A stretch of DNA of 5,160 bases from an uncultured Spirochaetaceae bacterium (GTDB lineage Bacteria; Spirochaetota; Spirochaetia; Treponematales; Treponemataceae), in contig CACXDK010000400.1 of the NCBI GenBank assembly GCA_902766345.1, forward strand, positions 1-5,160, read 5' to 3'. The notes beneath the pieces are model-generated. The model ran no database searches, was not told the DNA's origin, and saw only the letters and a program-made list of their open reading frames with translations. Made by a program: the position numbers and the translations under genes. Shown in pieces: positions 1 through 5,160 of the stretch. The number at the start of each line of letters is the position of its first letter. The stretch's first letter is position 1.

Positions 1-707
1 GCTATAGCTTTACAATTCTTAAGAATGGTAATAAGCTGGTCAGCTTCCAGAGTATTCTGCAAAGAATAATAACTAGAAAAAAAATCGCTTGTACCATACA
101 CAGGGTAATGGGTACAAACAATCTTATAGTGAGAATCTGATGCCATTGCAGACTTAAACTTGTTAAACTGAGCTTTTCCCATAGAACCAGATCCTGTATC
201 AAGGAAATAATAGCTTATGTTGTTTATTGCAAAGCGATAAAAAGAATTATTCGGATATACTAAAGCTTCAAAATCATCCCAGCCTTCGTTATACAGGTCA
301 TGATTGCCCACAACGCTGTATACTTTTCCGCCGACTATATTTTCTATTCTGGAAACAAGATTGTTAAAACTTGCAAATTCACTTCGGTTTCCGTGATCGG
401 CAATGTCTCCAAGACATACAGCAAAAGATGGAGCAGGGTTTATTGAACCATCTGCAATTTTAGACTGTAAGCAGGAAATAAAAGCATCATCATGGCGGCT
501 TTTGGAGTTGCCAAAATGTACATCCGTAATAACAAGGAAGGAATATGTAGAACCACTTACAGCACTTGCAGGAATGTCCGCTAAATCGCCAACCCGCTCT
601 TCAACAGACTGACCATGATCCAAAACCTTTAAAAAACCATAGCCACAGGAATTAAAAGCAAGACAAACTGGAATAATAAGCAATAAAAAGAATTTTTTGA
701 ATATCAT
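1..707 (-). CDS. Calcineurin-like metallophosphoesterase, predicted lipoprotein (3' end off window)
   Basis: Reading the minus strand from ATG 707-705 gives 235 codons with no stop before the left edge, so the C-terminus is missing. The protein starts with a basic, hydrophobic signal (residues 1-20) ending in AFNSC, a loose spirochaete-type lipobox with lipidated Cys21. The catalytic domain follows, with the ordered metal-binding motifs of the calcineurin-like family: DVH (Asp62, His64), GDIAD (Asp101, Asp104), GNHD (Asn135, His136) and THYP (His200). The last expected motif, GHxH, would lie beyond the window. It is therefore a predicted two-metal phosphohydrolase anchored to a membrane facing the periplasm or surface; the substrate cannot be inferred. 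The start overlaps the upstream gene's stop as ATGA, with AGGA (716-719) 8 nt upstream, indicating translational coupling. Family confidence is high; the lipoprotein call is moderate. Confidence 0.9.
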   Translation of the reverse strand, partial: MIFKKFFLLLIIPVCLAFNSCGYGFLKVLDHGQSVEERVGDLADIPASAVSGSTYSFLVITDVHFGNSKSRHDDAFISCLQSKIADGSINPAPSFAVCLGDIADHGNRSEFASFNNLVSRIENIVGGKVYSVVGNHDLYNEGWDDFEALVYPNNSFYRFAINNISYYFLDTGSGSMGKAQFNKFKSAMASDSHYKIVCTHYPVYGTSDFFSSYYSLQNTLEADQLITILKNCKAI

Positions 708-1447
708 AAATGTAATCCTAGAATAAAACGCATTTCGGTATCGTCATAGCGTGCAGAAACTGTAAAAAAGTCAATGTAGCGGGAGGTTGTTTCAAATGTT
801 AAATCAAGCCTTTTGCCCAAAGACTTTGTAACACCAAATGTAAATGATGGTGCACAGAAAACCATATATCTGAACATTTCGTAAGAACTCATGCGGGTAT
901 ACAGCTTTATTTCATAAGGAAGATAAAAATCGCTTTCAATAGAAAAATCTACACTATTATTGGTAATATATCCTATATAGTCAGATACAGCAAAGATTTT
1001 TCGGGCTTTATGGAAATATCCAAAACTCACCTTAAGTTCAAGCCAATATGAAGGACGCACTTCATAATGCAAATTAAACAGAAGGTCATGACACAGGCTT
1101 ACATCATCAAAATAATCAAAATGATACACAAAACCAGCGCCAAGCCTCATCATACGAAGACGCAAAGGCCAGAAAGCACCACCAGTTGTAGCGTGAAAGA
1201 TATCACCCGACATCTGCACACCACTATATAATTGAAAATATGTTGTATCAATCTGAGCATAAGGCTGTGCCATAAAGGTGTAAGGTTCAAATCCGTCCCC
1301 AGAATTCATGCCCATTGAAAGGTTAAATGTAATTTCAGGGGAGTCAAAATCATAATAACGGTCTTTTTTTCGAGAATCCGAAGCAGCCCAAAGTGAATTA
1401 AACGTCAATAATAATAGCCCGAATAAAAGAAAGGCTTTTTTTTTCAT
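704..1447 (-). CDS. Secreted, probable outer-membrane beta-barrel protein of unknown function
   Basis: A 247-residue protein I do not recognise by family. Residues 1-21 (MKKK, then a Leu/Phe-rich core ending SLWA) form a clear Sec signal peptide, with likely cleavage before Ala22. The rest is rich in aromatic residues and alternating polar/hydrophobic stretches, for example about 37-47, 66-79, 91-110, 121-145, 164-186, 200-222 and the C-terminal strand 238-247. This is the pattern of a small membrane beta-barrel, and no soluble enzyme motif is visible. The protein ends in Leu rather than the classical terminal Phe. AAGG (1456-1459) lies 8 nt before ATG 1447-1445. The gene heads an operon, its TGA overlapping the start of the metallophosphoesterase gene, which suggests a shared envelope role. 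Nine A residues follow the start codon directly. That it is a gene is nearly certain; the barrel assignment rests on pattern only. Confidence 0.85.
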   Translation of the reverse strand: MKKKAFLLFGLLLLTFNSLWAASDSRKKDRYYDFDSPEITFNLSMGMNSGDGFEPYTFMAQPYAQIDTTYFQLYSGVQMSGDIFHATTGGAFWPLRLRMMRLGAGFVYHFDYFDDVSLCHDLLFNLHYEVRPSYWLELKVSFGYFHKARKIFAVSDYIGYITNNSVDFSIESDFYLPYEIKLYTRMSSYEMFRYMVFCAPSFTFGVTKSLGKRLDLTFETTSRYIDFFTVSARYDDTEMRFILGLHL

Positions 1448-1476
1448 GATAAGAACCTTATCTAAATTTAAAAGAT

Positions 1477-1505
1477 TTGATTTTTCTGGTAATGCGTTGT
1501 ATACT
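1477..1505 (+). promoter_or_regulatory. Sigma-70-type promoter of hpf
   Basis: TTGATT (1477-1482, 4/6 match to the -35 consensus) and TATACT (1500-1505, 5/6 match to the -10) are separated by exactly 17 bp, the optimal spacing. Transcription would begin around 1511-1513, giving a leader of about 58 nt. That leader contains a small GGCA/TGCC hairpin (1518-1528) and ends in an AGGAG ribosome binding site at 1556-1560. Confidence 0.6.
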
Positions 1506-1507
1506 TA

Positions 1508-1513
1508 ATTATA
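1508..1513 (-). promoter_or_regulatory. Candidate -10 element of the outer-membrane-protein/phosphoesterase operon
   Basis: Read leftwards this is a perfect TATAAT, about 60 bp upstream of ATG 1447. No convincing -35 hexamer is found 16-18 bp upstream (the sequence there is GAAAAG-like). It would start transcription near 1501, giving a leader of about 54 nt. It lies 2 bp from the -10 of the opposing hpf promoter. The region is AT-rich, so a chance match is possible. Confidence 0.35.
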
Positions 1514-1570
1514 GAACGGCAGTTTGCCAGCTTTTCTTAAATCTTAAACAATTACAGGAGAAAATACAAT

Positions 1571-1861
1571 ATGACAAAATCAATTTCAGCACAGGGATTT
1601 ACACTGGAACGCGATCAGTCAGACTTGATTAACCAGAAATTAAAGCGTATTGATTATGCAGATAACTTAATCGTGGATCTTATCATGCACGTTAAGGAAG
1701 ATAAAAAATACTATTTTGATACAACTGTAAACTTCCGCTGGGGAGCAAATGCTCATGTTACCAGTGATGACTTCGACTTTGCTGCTGCCTTGAACAAACT
1801 TATGGATGTTCTTGATCAGAAAGTAAAGAAGGAAAAAGATAAGATTCAGGAAAAGAAATAA
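1571..1861 (+). CDS. hpf: Ribosome hibernation-promoting factor, short form (HPF/RaiA family)
   Basis: A 96-residue protein matching the S30AE/HPF family in length and order of elements: strand 3-10, helix about 12-28, strands 33-42, 46-57 and 59-65, then a long basic C-terminal helix from about 68 (FDFAAALNKLMDVLDQ) ending in a Lys-rich tail. The family binds the 30S decoding region where mRNA, tRNA and RMF would sit and stores ribosomes in an inactive state under starvation. It is the short form, lacking the C-terminal dimerisation domain of long HPF. RMF is, as far as I know, confined to proteobacteria, so this protein may inactivate 70S monomers rather than build 100S dimers. ATG 1571 has AGGAG (1556-1560) 10 nt upstream and a good promoter. 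It is convergent with rpoN; that neighbourhood recalls the rpoN-hpf linkage of proteobacteria and supports the call. Confidence 0.92.
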   Translation: MTKSISAQGFTLERDQSDLINQKLKRIDYADNLIVDLIMHVKEDKKYYFDTTVNFRWGANAHVTSDDFDFAAALNKLMDVLDQKVKKEKDKIQEKK

Positions 1862-1875
1862 GGCTTATAAATAAA

Positions 1876-3288
1876 TCATAGGCTAGAGCGATATTTTGCA
1901 ACAGTTCTGCGAGCAACAGTAATGCCGCGTTCCTGCAAAATATCGCTTATTTTTTGGTCACTGAGCTTTTTCTTATCATTTTTATGCTCTTCTAATATAG
2001 CTTTTATTTCCAAAAGGATTTTATCCTTACTTACATCTTTCGATACCGCATTTACAAAGAAATATTTTACATCAAACAAGCCCCACTCACATTCTATATA
2101 CTTGCTGTTTGCCATTCTTGAGATGGTACTTTCGTGCAACTCCATTATTCTAGCAATATCAAGTTGCTTTAACGGAACAAGATTTCCAGGACCTTTTTCA
2201 AAAAACTCATGCTGAAGTTTTACAATCAGACAGCAAGCCCTTAAAACTGTATTCTGACGCATTTCAACAGCAGAAATAAAACTTTGAGCACGTTTAATGC
2301 CTTCACTAAGTACGGCTTTATCTTTTTCAGAAGCAAGATCTGAATGTTTTGTATAAGCAGGATTTATTTCCAAGTCAAACGAAAAATCATTCGACAAACT
2401 CACCTTCCAGCTTTTATTTTTTACGGTAATGATGCCCTTATCAAGATTTTCTTTTTGAACTTCTTCCAAACGAACAACAGAAACATCGCTATGTATATAA
2501 TGAATATCCTGAGTGCTGTAATTACGGGCAGGAAAAGGATCTAGAGTCCGAATAAAAGCAAGGGCTTCGGATACATCCTGTTCAGTTATTTCCATATCCA
2601 GAAAAGGTTCATTTTCTGGTAATCCAAATAAAGCTTTTCGCTCTTTCTGATAGGCCTTTATTTTTTTTAGGATGCGGTCAGGCTCAGGCGGATTAAGAAA
2701 ATCAAAGTGTCCGTCCAGAATAAAACGTGCCGTTGCAGGACAATCATCACGAACAGAAGCTTGAACTGCAAGACTTTCTTCCATATTTTTTACGCAGGTG
2801 CCAACTGGTTCAAACCGCTGGATAAGAGTAATGCATTTAAACAAAACCGATTCTGTCTGAGCTGCATCATTTTTATTTAGAAGAGTAACAGGTGCAAGAA
2901 TGTGATAGCCTTTGGAATCAAGATTGCCTATGAGTTTTTCACCCACCTCATACTCTGCATCAGAAAGTTTTGTCATGTTCAGTTGTTCTAAAAGACAATC
3001 TTGCAAAGACTGCCTCATGTCTGCCGTTGCTTCTAATGCATTCTGATAATTTTCACTAGCCTGTTCTCCAGCACGGCTTGAAGTTCCAACTTTTAAGCTT
3101 GTAACACGCTCCTTTTTACTTCCTGCATGTTTTACAATCAAGGCGGGATTCTGTTCAGCTTCTTCATACACCGCCTTTTTCAATTCATCTGTTCCCAACG
3201 AAAGAATAGAAAGAGATTGAATTTGCTGTTGACTCATTATCTGAATCTGAGACTGCTGTTGTTTCTGCTGGAAATCCAAACCTGCCAT
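1876..3288 (-). CDS. rpoN: RNA polymerase sigma-54 factor RpoN
   Basis: A 470-residue sigma-54, normal for the family, with all expected parts. Residues 1-50 are the Gln-rich activator-interacting region ending in the typical EEAEQNPAL. Residues about 90-260 are the core-binding domain (SLQDCLLEQL; IGNLDSKGY; FEPVGTCVKNMEESLAVQ). Residues 335-412 hold the -12-contacting helix-turn-helix (VEMRQNTVL, FFEKG, DIARIMELHESTISR, KYFF). The intact RpoN box ARRTVAKYR (459-467), which recognises the -24 GG, is almost at the C-terminus. It directs polymerase to -24/-12 promoters that need an AAA+ activator. I chose ATG 3288-3286 because the family's N-terminal motif begins there; the frame stays open upstream to 3417, but that extension would overlap DUF1015 and looks non-coding. 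No Shine-Dalgarno is visible. It is convergent with hpf, with its TGA at 1878-1876. Confidence 0.95.
   Translation of the reverse strand: MAGLDFQQKQQQSQIQIMSQQQIQSLSILSLGTDELKKAVYEEAEQNPALIVKHAGSKKERVTSLKVGTSSRAGEQASENYQNALEATADMRQSLQDCLLEQLNMTKLSDAEYEVGEKLIGNLDSKGYHILAPVTLLNKNDAAQTESVLFKCITLIQRFEPVGTCVKNMEESLAVQASVRDDCPATARFILDGHFDFLNPPEPDRILKKIKAYQKERKALFGLPENEPFLDMEITEQDVSEALAFIRTLDPFPARNYSTQDIHYIHSDVSVVRLEEVQKENLDKGIITVKNKSWKVSLSNDFSFDLEINPAYTKHSDLASEKDKAVLSEGIKRAQSFISAVEMRQNTVLRACCLIVKLQHEFFEKGPGNLVPLKQLDIARIMELHESTISRMANSKYIECEWGLFDVKYFFVNAVSKDVSKDKILLEIKAILEEHKNDKKKLSDQKISDILQERGITVARRTVAKYRSSL
1887..1955 (+). terminator. Probable rho-independent terminator of hpf, embedded in the 3' end of rpoN
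   Basis: AGCGATATTTTGCA (1887-1900) and its exact reverse complement (1934-1947) form a 14-bp stem, extendable by a G:U pair (1886/1948), around a 33-nt loop. On the plus strand the stem is followed by T-A and six T residues (1950-1955). It starts 26 nt after the hpf stop. The minus strand has no comparable T-run just after the stem, so it fits hpf better than rpoN. The loop is unusually large for an intrinsic terminator. Confidence 0.6.
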
Positions 3289-3294
3289 TAATTT

Positions 3295-3303
3295 ACTATA
3301 GCA
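3295..3303 (-). promoter_or_regulatory. Candidate extended -10 promoter of rpoN, possibly leaderless
   Basis: Read leftwards the sequence is TGCTATAGT, an extended -10 (TGn plus TATAGT, 5/6). Six bases follow before ATG 3288, so the expected +1 falls on or next to the A of the start codon. The hexamer 17 bp upstream (TATCAG) is a poor -35. The lack of a Shine-Dalgarno agrees with a leaderless mRNA. This is inferred from spacing alone. Confidence 0.4.
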
Positions 3304-3318
3304 CAAAAAAGTATTTAC

Positions 3319-3327
3319 TGATACACT
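3319..3327 (+). promoter_or_regulatory. Candidate extended -10 promoter of the DUF1015 gene, possibly leaderless
   Basis: TGATACACT has the TGn extension plus TACACT (4/6 of the -10 consensus). Seven bases (C plus six T) separate it from ATG 3335, so the expected transcription start is at 3334 or 3335. There is no Shine-Dalgarno and no clear -35. It is divergent from the rpoN element 15 bp away, so the two promoters would share upstream DNA. Confidence 0.35.
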
Positions 3328-3334
3328 CTTTTTT

Positions 3335-4657
3335 ATGAAAAGTTTTACAGAGTTTGGTATAAAAGTTCCGGAAATTTTACTTCCTAAAAACAAGGATATG
3401 TCCGTTTGGAGTGTCATTGCCTGTGATCAGTATACACAGGACGTTTCGTACTGGAAACGAGCAGCAGATTGTGCAGGCAACAATCCTTCTACTTTAAACC
3501 TTATACTTCCAGAAGTATATCTTGAAAGCCCTGATAGAACAGAGCGTATTAAAAATATCCGCACGACTATGAATGATTATCTTTCAGGCGGTATTTTTGA
3601 TGATGCAAAAGAAGAATTCATTTATATAGAAAGAAAAACTGGTTACGGAAGAATACGCAAAGGTCTTGTTGTTGCCGTAGATCTTGATTCTTACGAATGG
3701 AAGCCTATGTCAAAGGCTCTTATACGTGCAACAGAAGCAACAATTGAAAGCCGCATTCCTCCACGCAAGGAAATACGAAAGAATGCACCTATAGAAAGCC
3801 CTCACATCATGCTTCTTGTAAATGATCCACAGCATTCCCTGGTTGAAAAGGCAGGAGAACTGGCTAAGAAAAACACACCAGTATATGACAGCGACCTTAT
3901 GCTTAATGCAGGTCACATAACAGGTTGGGCGGTTTCTTCAGAAAAGGAACTTGATTCTGTTCATGCCGCTTTGGATGCATTAAAAAAAGCAAACACTGCA
4001 CCAGATGGAAGCTCATTCCTTTTTGCAGTAGGCGATGGAAACCATTCCCTTGCAACCGCAAAAGCAGTCTGGGATGAATACAAAGCAGAAACAGGACTTA
4101 CAGACTCCCCTGTACGATACGCACTTGTAGAAATTGTAAACATTTATGATGAAGGTTTGACATTTGAACCTATTCACCGTGTTCTGTTTGGAATTGATGC
4201 AGATGCAATTACTTCTTATGTCCAGAGCAAACTTGGCGGTACTTTGACAGAATGTGCAACAGCAAAAGATCTTGAAGATAAAGTAAAAAATTCTTCGGCT
4301 TCCTTCGGTTTTGTATCAAAGGCAGAAAACGGAAAAGACAAATTCATTCTTCTTGAAACACCTGTAAAGGAACTTGCCGTAAGCAGACTGCAGCCAGTTC
4401 TTGATGAATACATAGCATCATTAAAGAATGCAGATGCAGTTTCAATTGACTACATTCATGGCAGTGATGAAGTGTTCCGCCTTGGTGCTCAAGACAGCAA
4501 AGAAAAACGTACCGTTTCAATTCTGCTGCCACCAGTAGCAAAAGATTCTTTCTTCGCTACAATAAACAGCAGGGGGCCTTTACCAAGAAAAAGTTTCAGC
4601 ATGGGAGAAGCCAGCGAAAAGCGTTTCTACCTTGAATGTCGTAAACTGTTCGGTTAA
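3335..4657 (+). CDS. DUF1015 (COG4198) family protein
   Basis: A complete 440-residue cytoplasmic protein (no signal peptide or membrane segment), the usual length for DUF1015. Landmarks I associate with the family are an N-terminal VPEILLPKN and WSVIACDQYT (11-34), PSTLNLILPEVYLE (51-64), the motif GDGNHSLATAKAVW (233-246), EGLTFEPIHRVLF (283-285 end), IDYIHG (371-376) and a basic C-terminal segment around RGPLPRKSFSMGE (413-425). The biochemical role is not established as far as I know. From memory, homologues often lie beside serA/serC in Firmicutes and Bacteroidetes, and the GDGNH motif loosely resembles the DGxHR signature of ParB/SerK-fold enzymes, so a link to serine or phosphoserine is a possible but unproved inference. 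No serine gene is in this window. The start is fixed by the conserved N-terminus; no Shine-Dalgarno precedes it. It is divergent from rpoN across 46 bp. Confidence 0.92.
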   Translation: MKSFTEFGIKVPEILLPKNKDMSVWSVIACDQYTQDVSYWKRAADCAGNNPSTLNLILPEVYLESPDRTERIKNIRTTMNDYLSGGIFDDAKEEFIYIERKTGYGRIRKGLVVAVDLDSYEWKPMSKALIRATEATIESRIPPRKEIRKNAPIESPHIMLLVNDPQHSLVEKAGELAKKNTPVYDSDLMLNAGHITGWAVSSEKELDSVHAALDALKKANTAPDGSSFLFAVGDGNHSLATAKAVWDEYKAETGLTDSPVRYALVEIVNIYDEGLTFEPIHRVLFGIDADAITSYVQSKLGGTLTECATAKDLEDKVKNSSASFGFVSKAENGKDKFILLETPVKELAVSRLQPVLDEYIASLKNADAVSIDYIHGSDEVFRLGAQDSKEKRTVSILLPPVAKDSFFATINSRGPLPRKSFSMGEASEKRFYLECRKLFG

Positions 4658-4722
4658 AAAATTAATGGGAATGGGAAGCTAGAAACTACATTCGTAGTAT
4701 AAAGGAATGCTCCATTCCCATT
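4656..4722 (-). terminator. Probable rho-independent terminator of the right-hand minus-strand gene
   Basis: AATGGGAATGG (4664-4674) and its exact complement (4712-4722) form an 11-bp stem, extendable by a G:U pair (4675/4711), around about 37 nt. The loop itself contains an ACTAC/GTAGT hairpin (4685-4698). Read leftwards, the stem is followed by AATTTTTT (4663-4656), the correct polarity for the minus-strand gene. The 5' arm lies in that gene's last codons (Glu-Trp-Glu-Trp) and the T-run overlaps the DUF1015 stop. No T-run follows on the plus strand. Confidence 0.55.
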
Positions 4723-5160
4723 CAAATTCATCAGTATCTATTTCTATATAAGAAAAATCTGCACCTGCAGAAACAGTATGTCTATCCTTTGTAAACCAAA
4801 GTCTAGGATACAGTTCATACGCTACACGAGACAAATCTTCATCTTTAGTACTTAAAGCAGCATAATAAAATACACGAGGCTTAAATCCTAAATTTTCTAT
4901 AATAGGAATATAAGTCTGCATTCCAAAATACAGAGGAATGTAATCACTTTCTACAGAACGTCCAGCTTCCCCTTCCAAATTAATCTGAACCTTTCCAATA
5001 GTAGCTTTTATGTTTAATGAAGCAAAATCTGCCTTGCCCACTTTATTATAATTAGACACTTTCTTAAAAGTACTGCTGGCAACATAAGGTTCTGCATTAT
5101 CTGAATATGAAGCATATATAGACAACGCTTTTAACAAGCCGTTAAACTTTGGTGCCCACA
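4679..5160 (-). CDS. C-terminal part of a probable outer-membrane beta-barrel protein (5' end off window)
   Basis: The minus-strand frame is open from the right edge to TAG at 4681-4679, giving 159 visible residues. An in-frame TTG at 5137 is an ordinary Leu codon, not the start, because the frame continues upstream as WAPKFNG. The visible part alternates polar and hydrophobic/aromatic residues in likely strands (LSIYASYS; ASLNIKATIGKVQINLEGEA; IPLYFGMQTYIP; KPRVFYYAAL; YELYPRLWF; HTVSAGADFSYIEI; EWEWSIPLYYECSF) and ends in Phe, as outer-membrane barrels usually do for recognition by BamA. The family and function are not recognised. It shows no obvious sequence similarity to the 704-1447 protein apart from the general barrel pattern. 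It is convergent with DUF1015, 21 bp away, with its own terminator. Confidence 0.8.
   Translation of the reverse strand, partial: WAPKFNGLLKALSIYASYSDNAEPYVASSTFKKVSNYNKVGKADFASLNIKATIGKVQINLEGEAGRSVESDYIPLYFGMQTYIPIIENLGFKPRVFYYAALSTKDEDLSRVAYELYPRLWFTKDRHTVSAGADFSYIEIDTDEFEWEWSIPLYYECSF

Noticed and set aside
403..612. Plus-strand open frame of 69 codons
   Set aside because: It is antisense to the metallophosphoesterase motifs and has no ribosome binding site; a shadow of the real gene.
1516..1533. Possible sigma-54 promoter for hpf (GGCA, then GC after GG-N10)
   Set aside because: The GG-N10-GC spacing (1518-1519 and 1530-1531) is right and is tempting beside rpoN, but the surrounding consensus (TGGCACG, TTGCW) is mostly missing and the site sits within the small GGCA/TGCC palindrome. 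A strong sigma-70-type promoter lies just upstream.
1861..1884. AGGCT ... AGGCT between hpf and rpoN as a terminator stem
   Set aside because: The two copies are direct, not inverted, so they cannot form a hairpin.
1922..2215. Plus-strand open frame of 97 codons antisense to rpoN
   Set aside because: Lies opposite the sigma-54 helix-turn-helix and RpoN-box region. The hydrophobic, Ser-rich product is what reversed AT-rich coding sequence gives, with no start signals.
3289..3417. N-terminal extension of rpoN by 43 codons to ATG 3417
   Set aside because: The extension has no sigma-54 character, overlaps the conserved start of DUF1015 on the other strand and would remove both promoters. The family N-terminus begins at 3288.
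3710..4541. Several minus-strand open frames of 60-68 codons inside DUF1015
   Set aside because: All lie antisense to a well-supported gene, overlap each other and lack ribosome binding sites.

Overview
The window looks like chromosomal DNA from a low-GC spirochaete, most likely a host-associated Treponema. The evidence is the AT-rich base composition, the short ribosome hibernation factor next to a sigma-54 gene, a DUF1015 protein of the type I associate with Treponema and clostridia, a loose spirochaete-style lipobox, and two beta-rich outer-membrane-like proteins. The genus is an inference from protein character; no rRNA or other marker gene is present.

Layout, left to right. (1) 1-1447, minus strand: a two-gene operon. 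A secreted, probably beta-barrel protein (704-1447) is followed, with a 4-base ATGA stop/start overlap, by a lipid-anchored calcineurin-like metallophosphoesterase (707 down to the left edge, 3' end missing). (2) 1448-1570: a 123-bp divergent intergenic region with a good sigma-70-type promoter to the right and a perfect TATAAT to the left, only 2 bp apart. (3) 1571-1861, plus: short-form hpf/raiA. (4) 1876-3288, minus: rpoN (sigma-54), convergent with hpf and only 14 bp from it. A 14-bp perfect inverted repeat plus T-tract, apparently the hpf terminator, lies inside the rpoN 3' coding region and uses the RpoN-box codons as one arm. (5) 3289-3334: a 46-bp divergent region with an extended -10 for each side placed so close to the start codons that both mRNAs may be leaderless. 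(6) 3335-4657, plus: a complete DUF1015 gene. (7) 4679-5160, minus: the 3' end of another probable outer-membrane beta-barrel gene, whose own long-stem, large-loop terminator overlaps its last codons and the DUF1015 stop.

Functionally the centre is a stationary-phase/regulatory pair: HPF silences ribosomes and RpoN redirects RNA polymerase. The flanks are envelope genes. I see no mobile element, CRISPR array, tRNA, rRNA or defence system. The most interesting signals are regulatory and architectural: terminators embedded in coding sequence at both convergent junctions, and very compact divergent promoters. No wholly new multi-gene system is evident.
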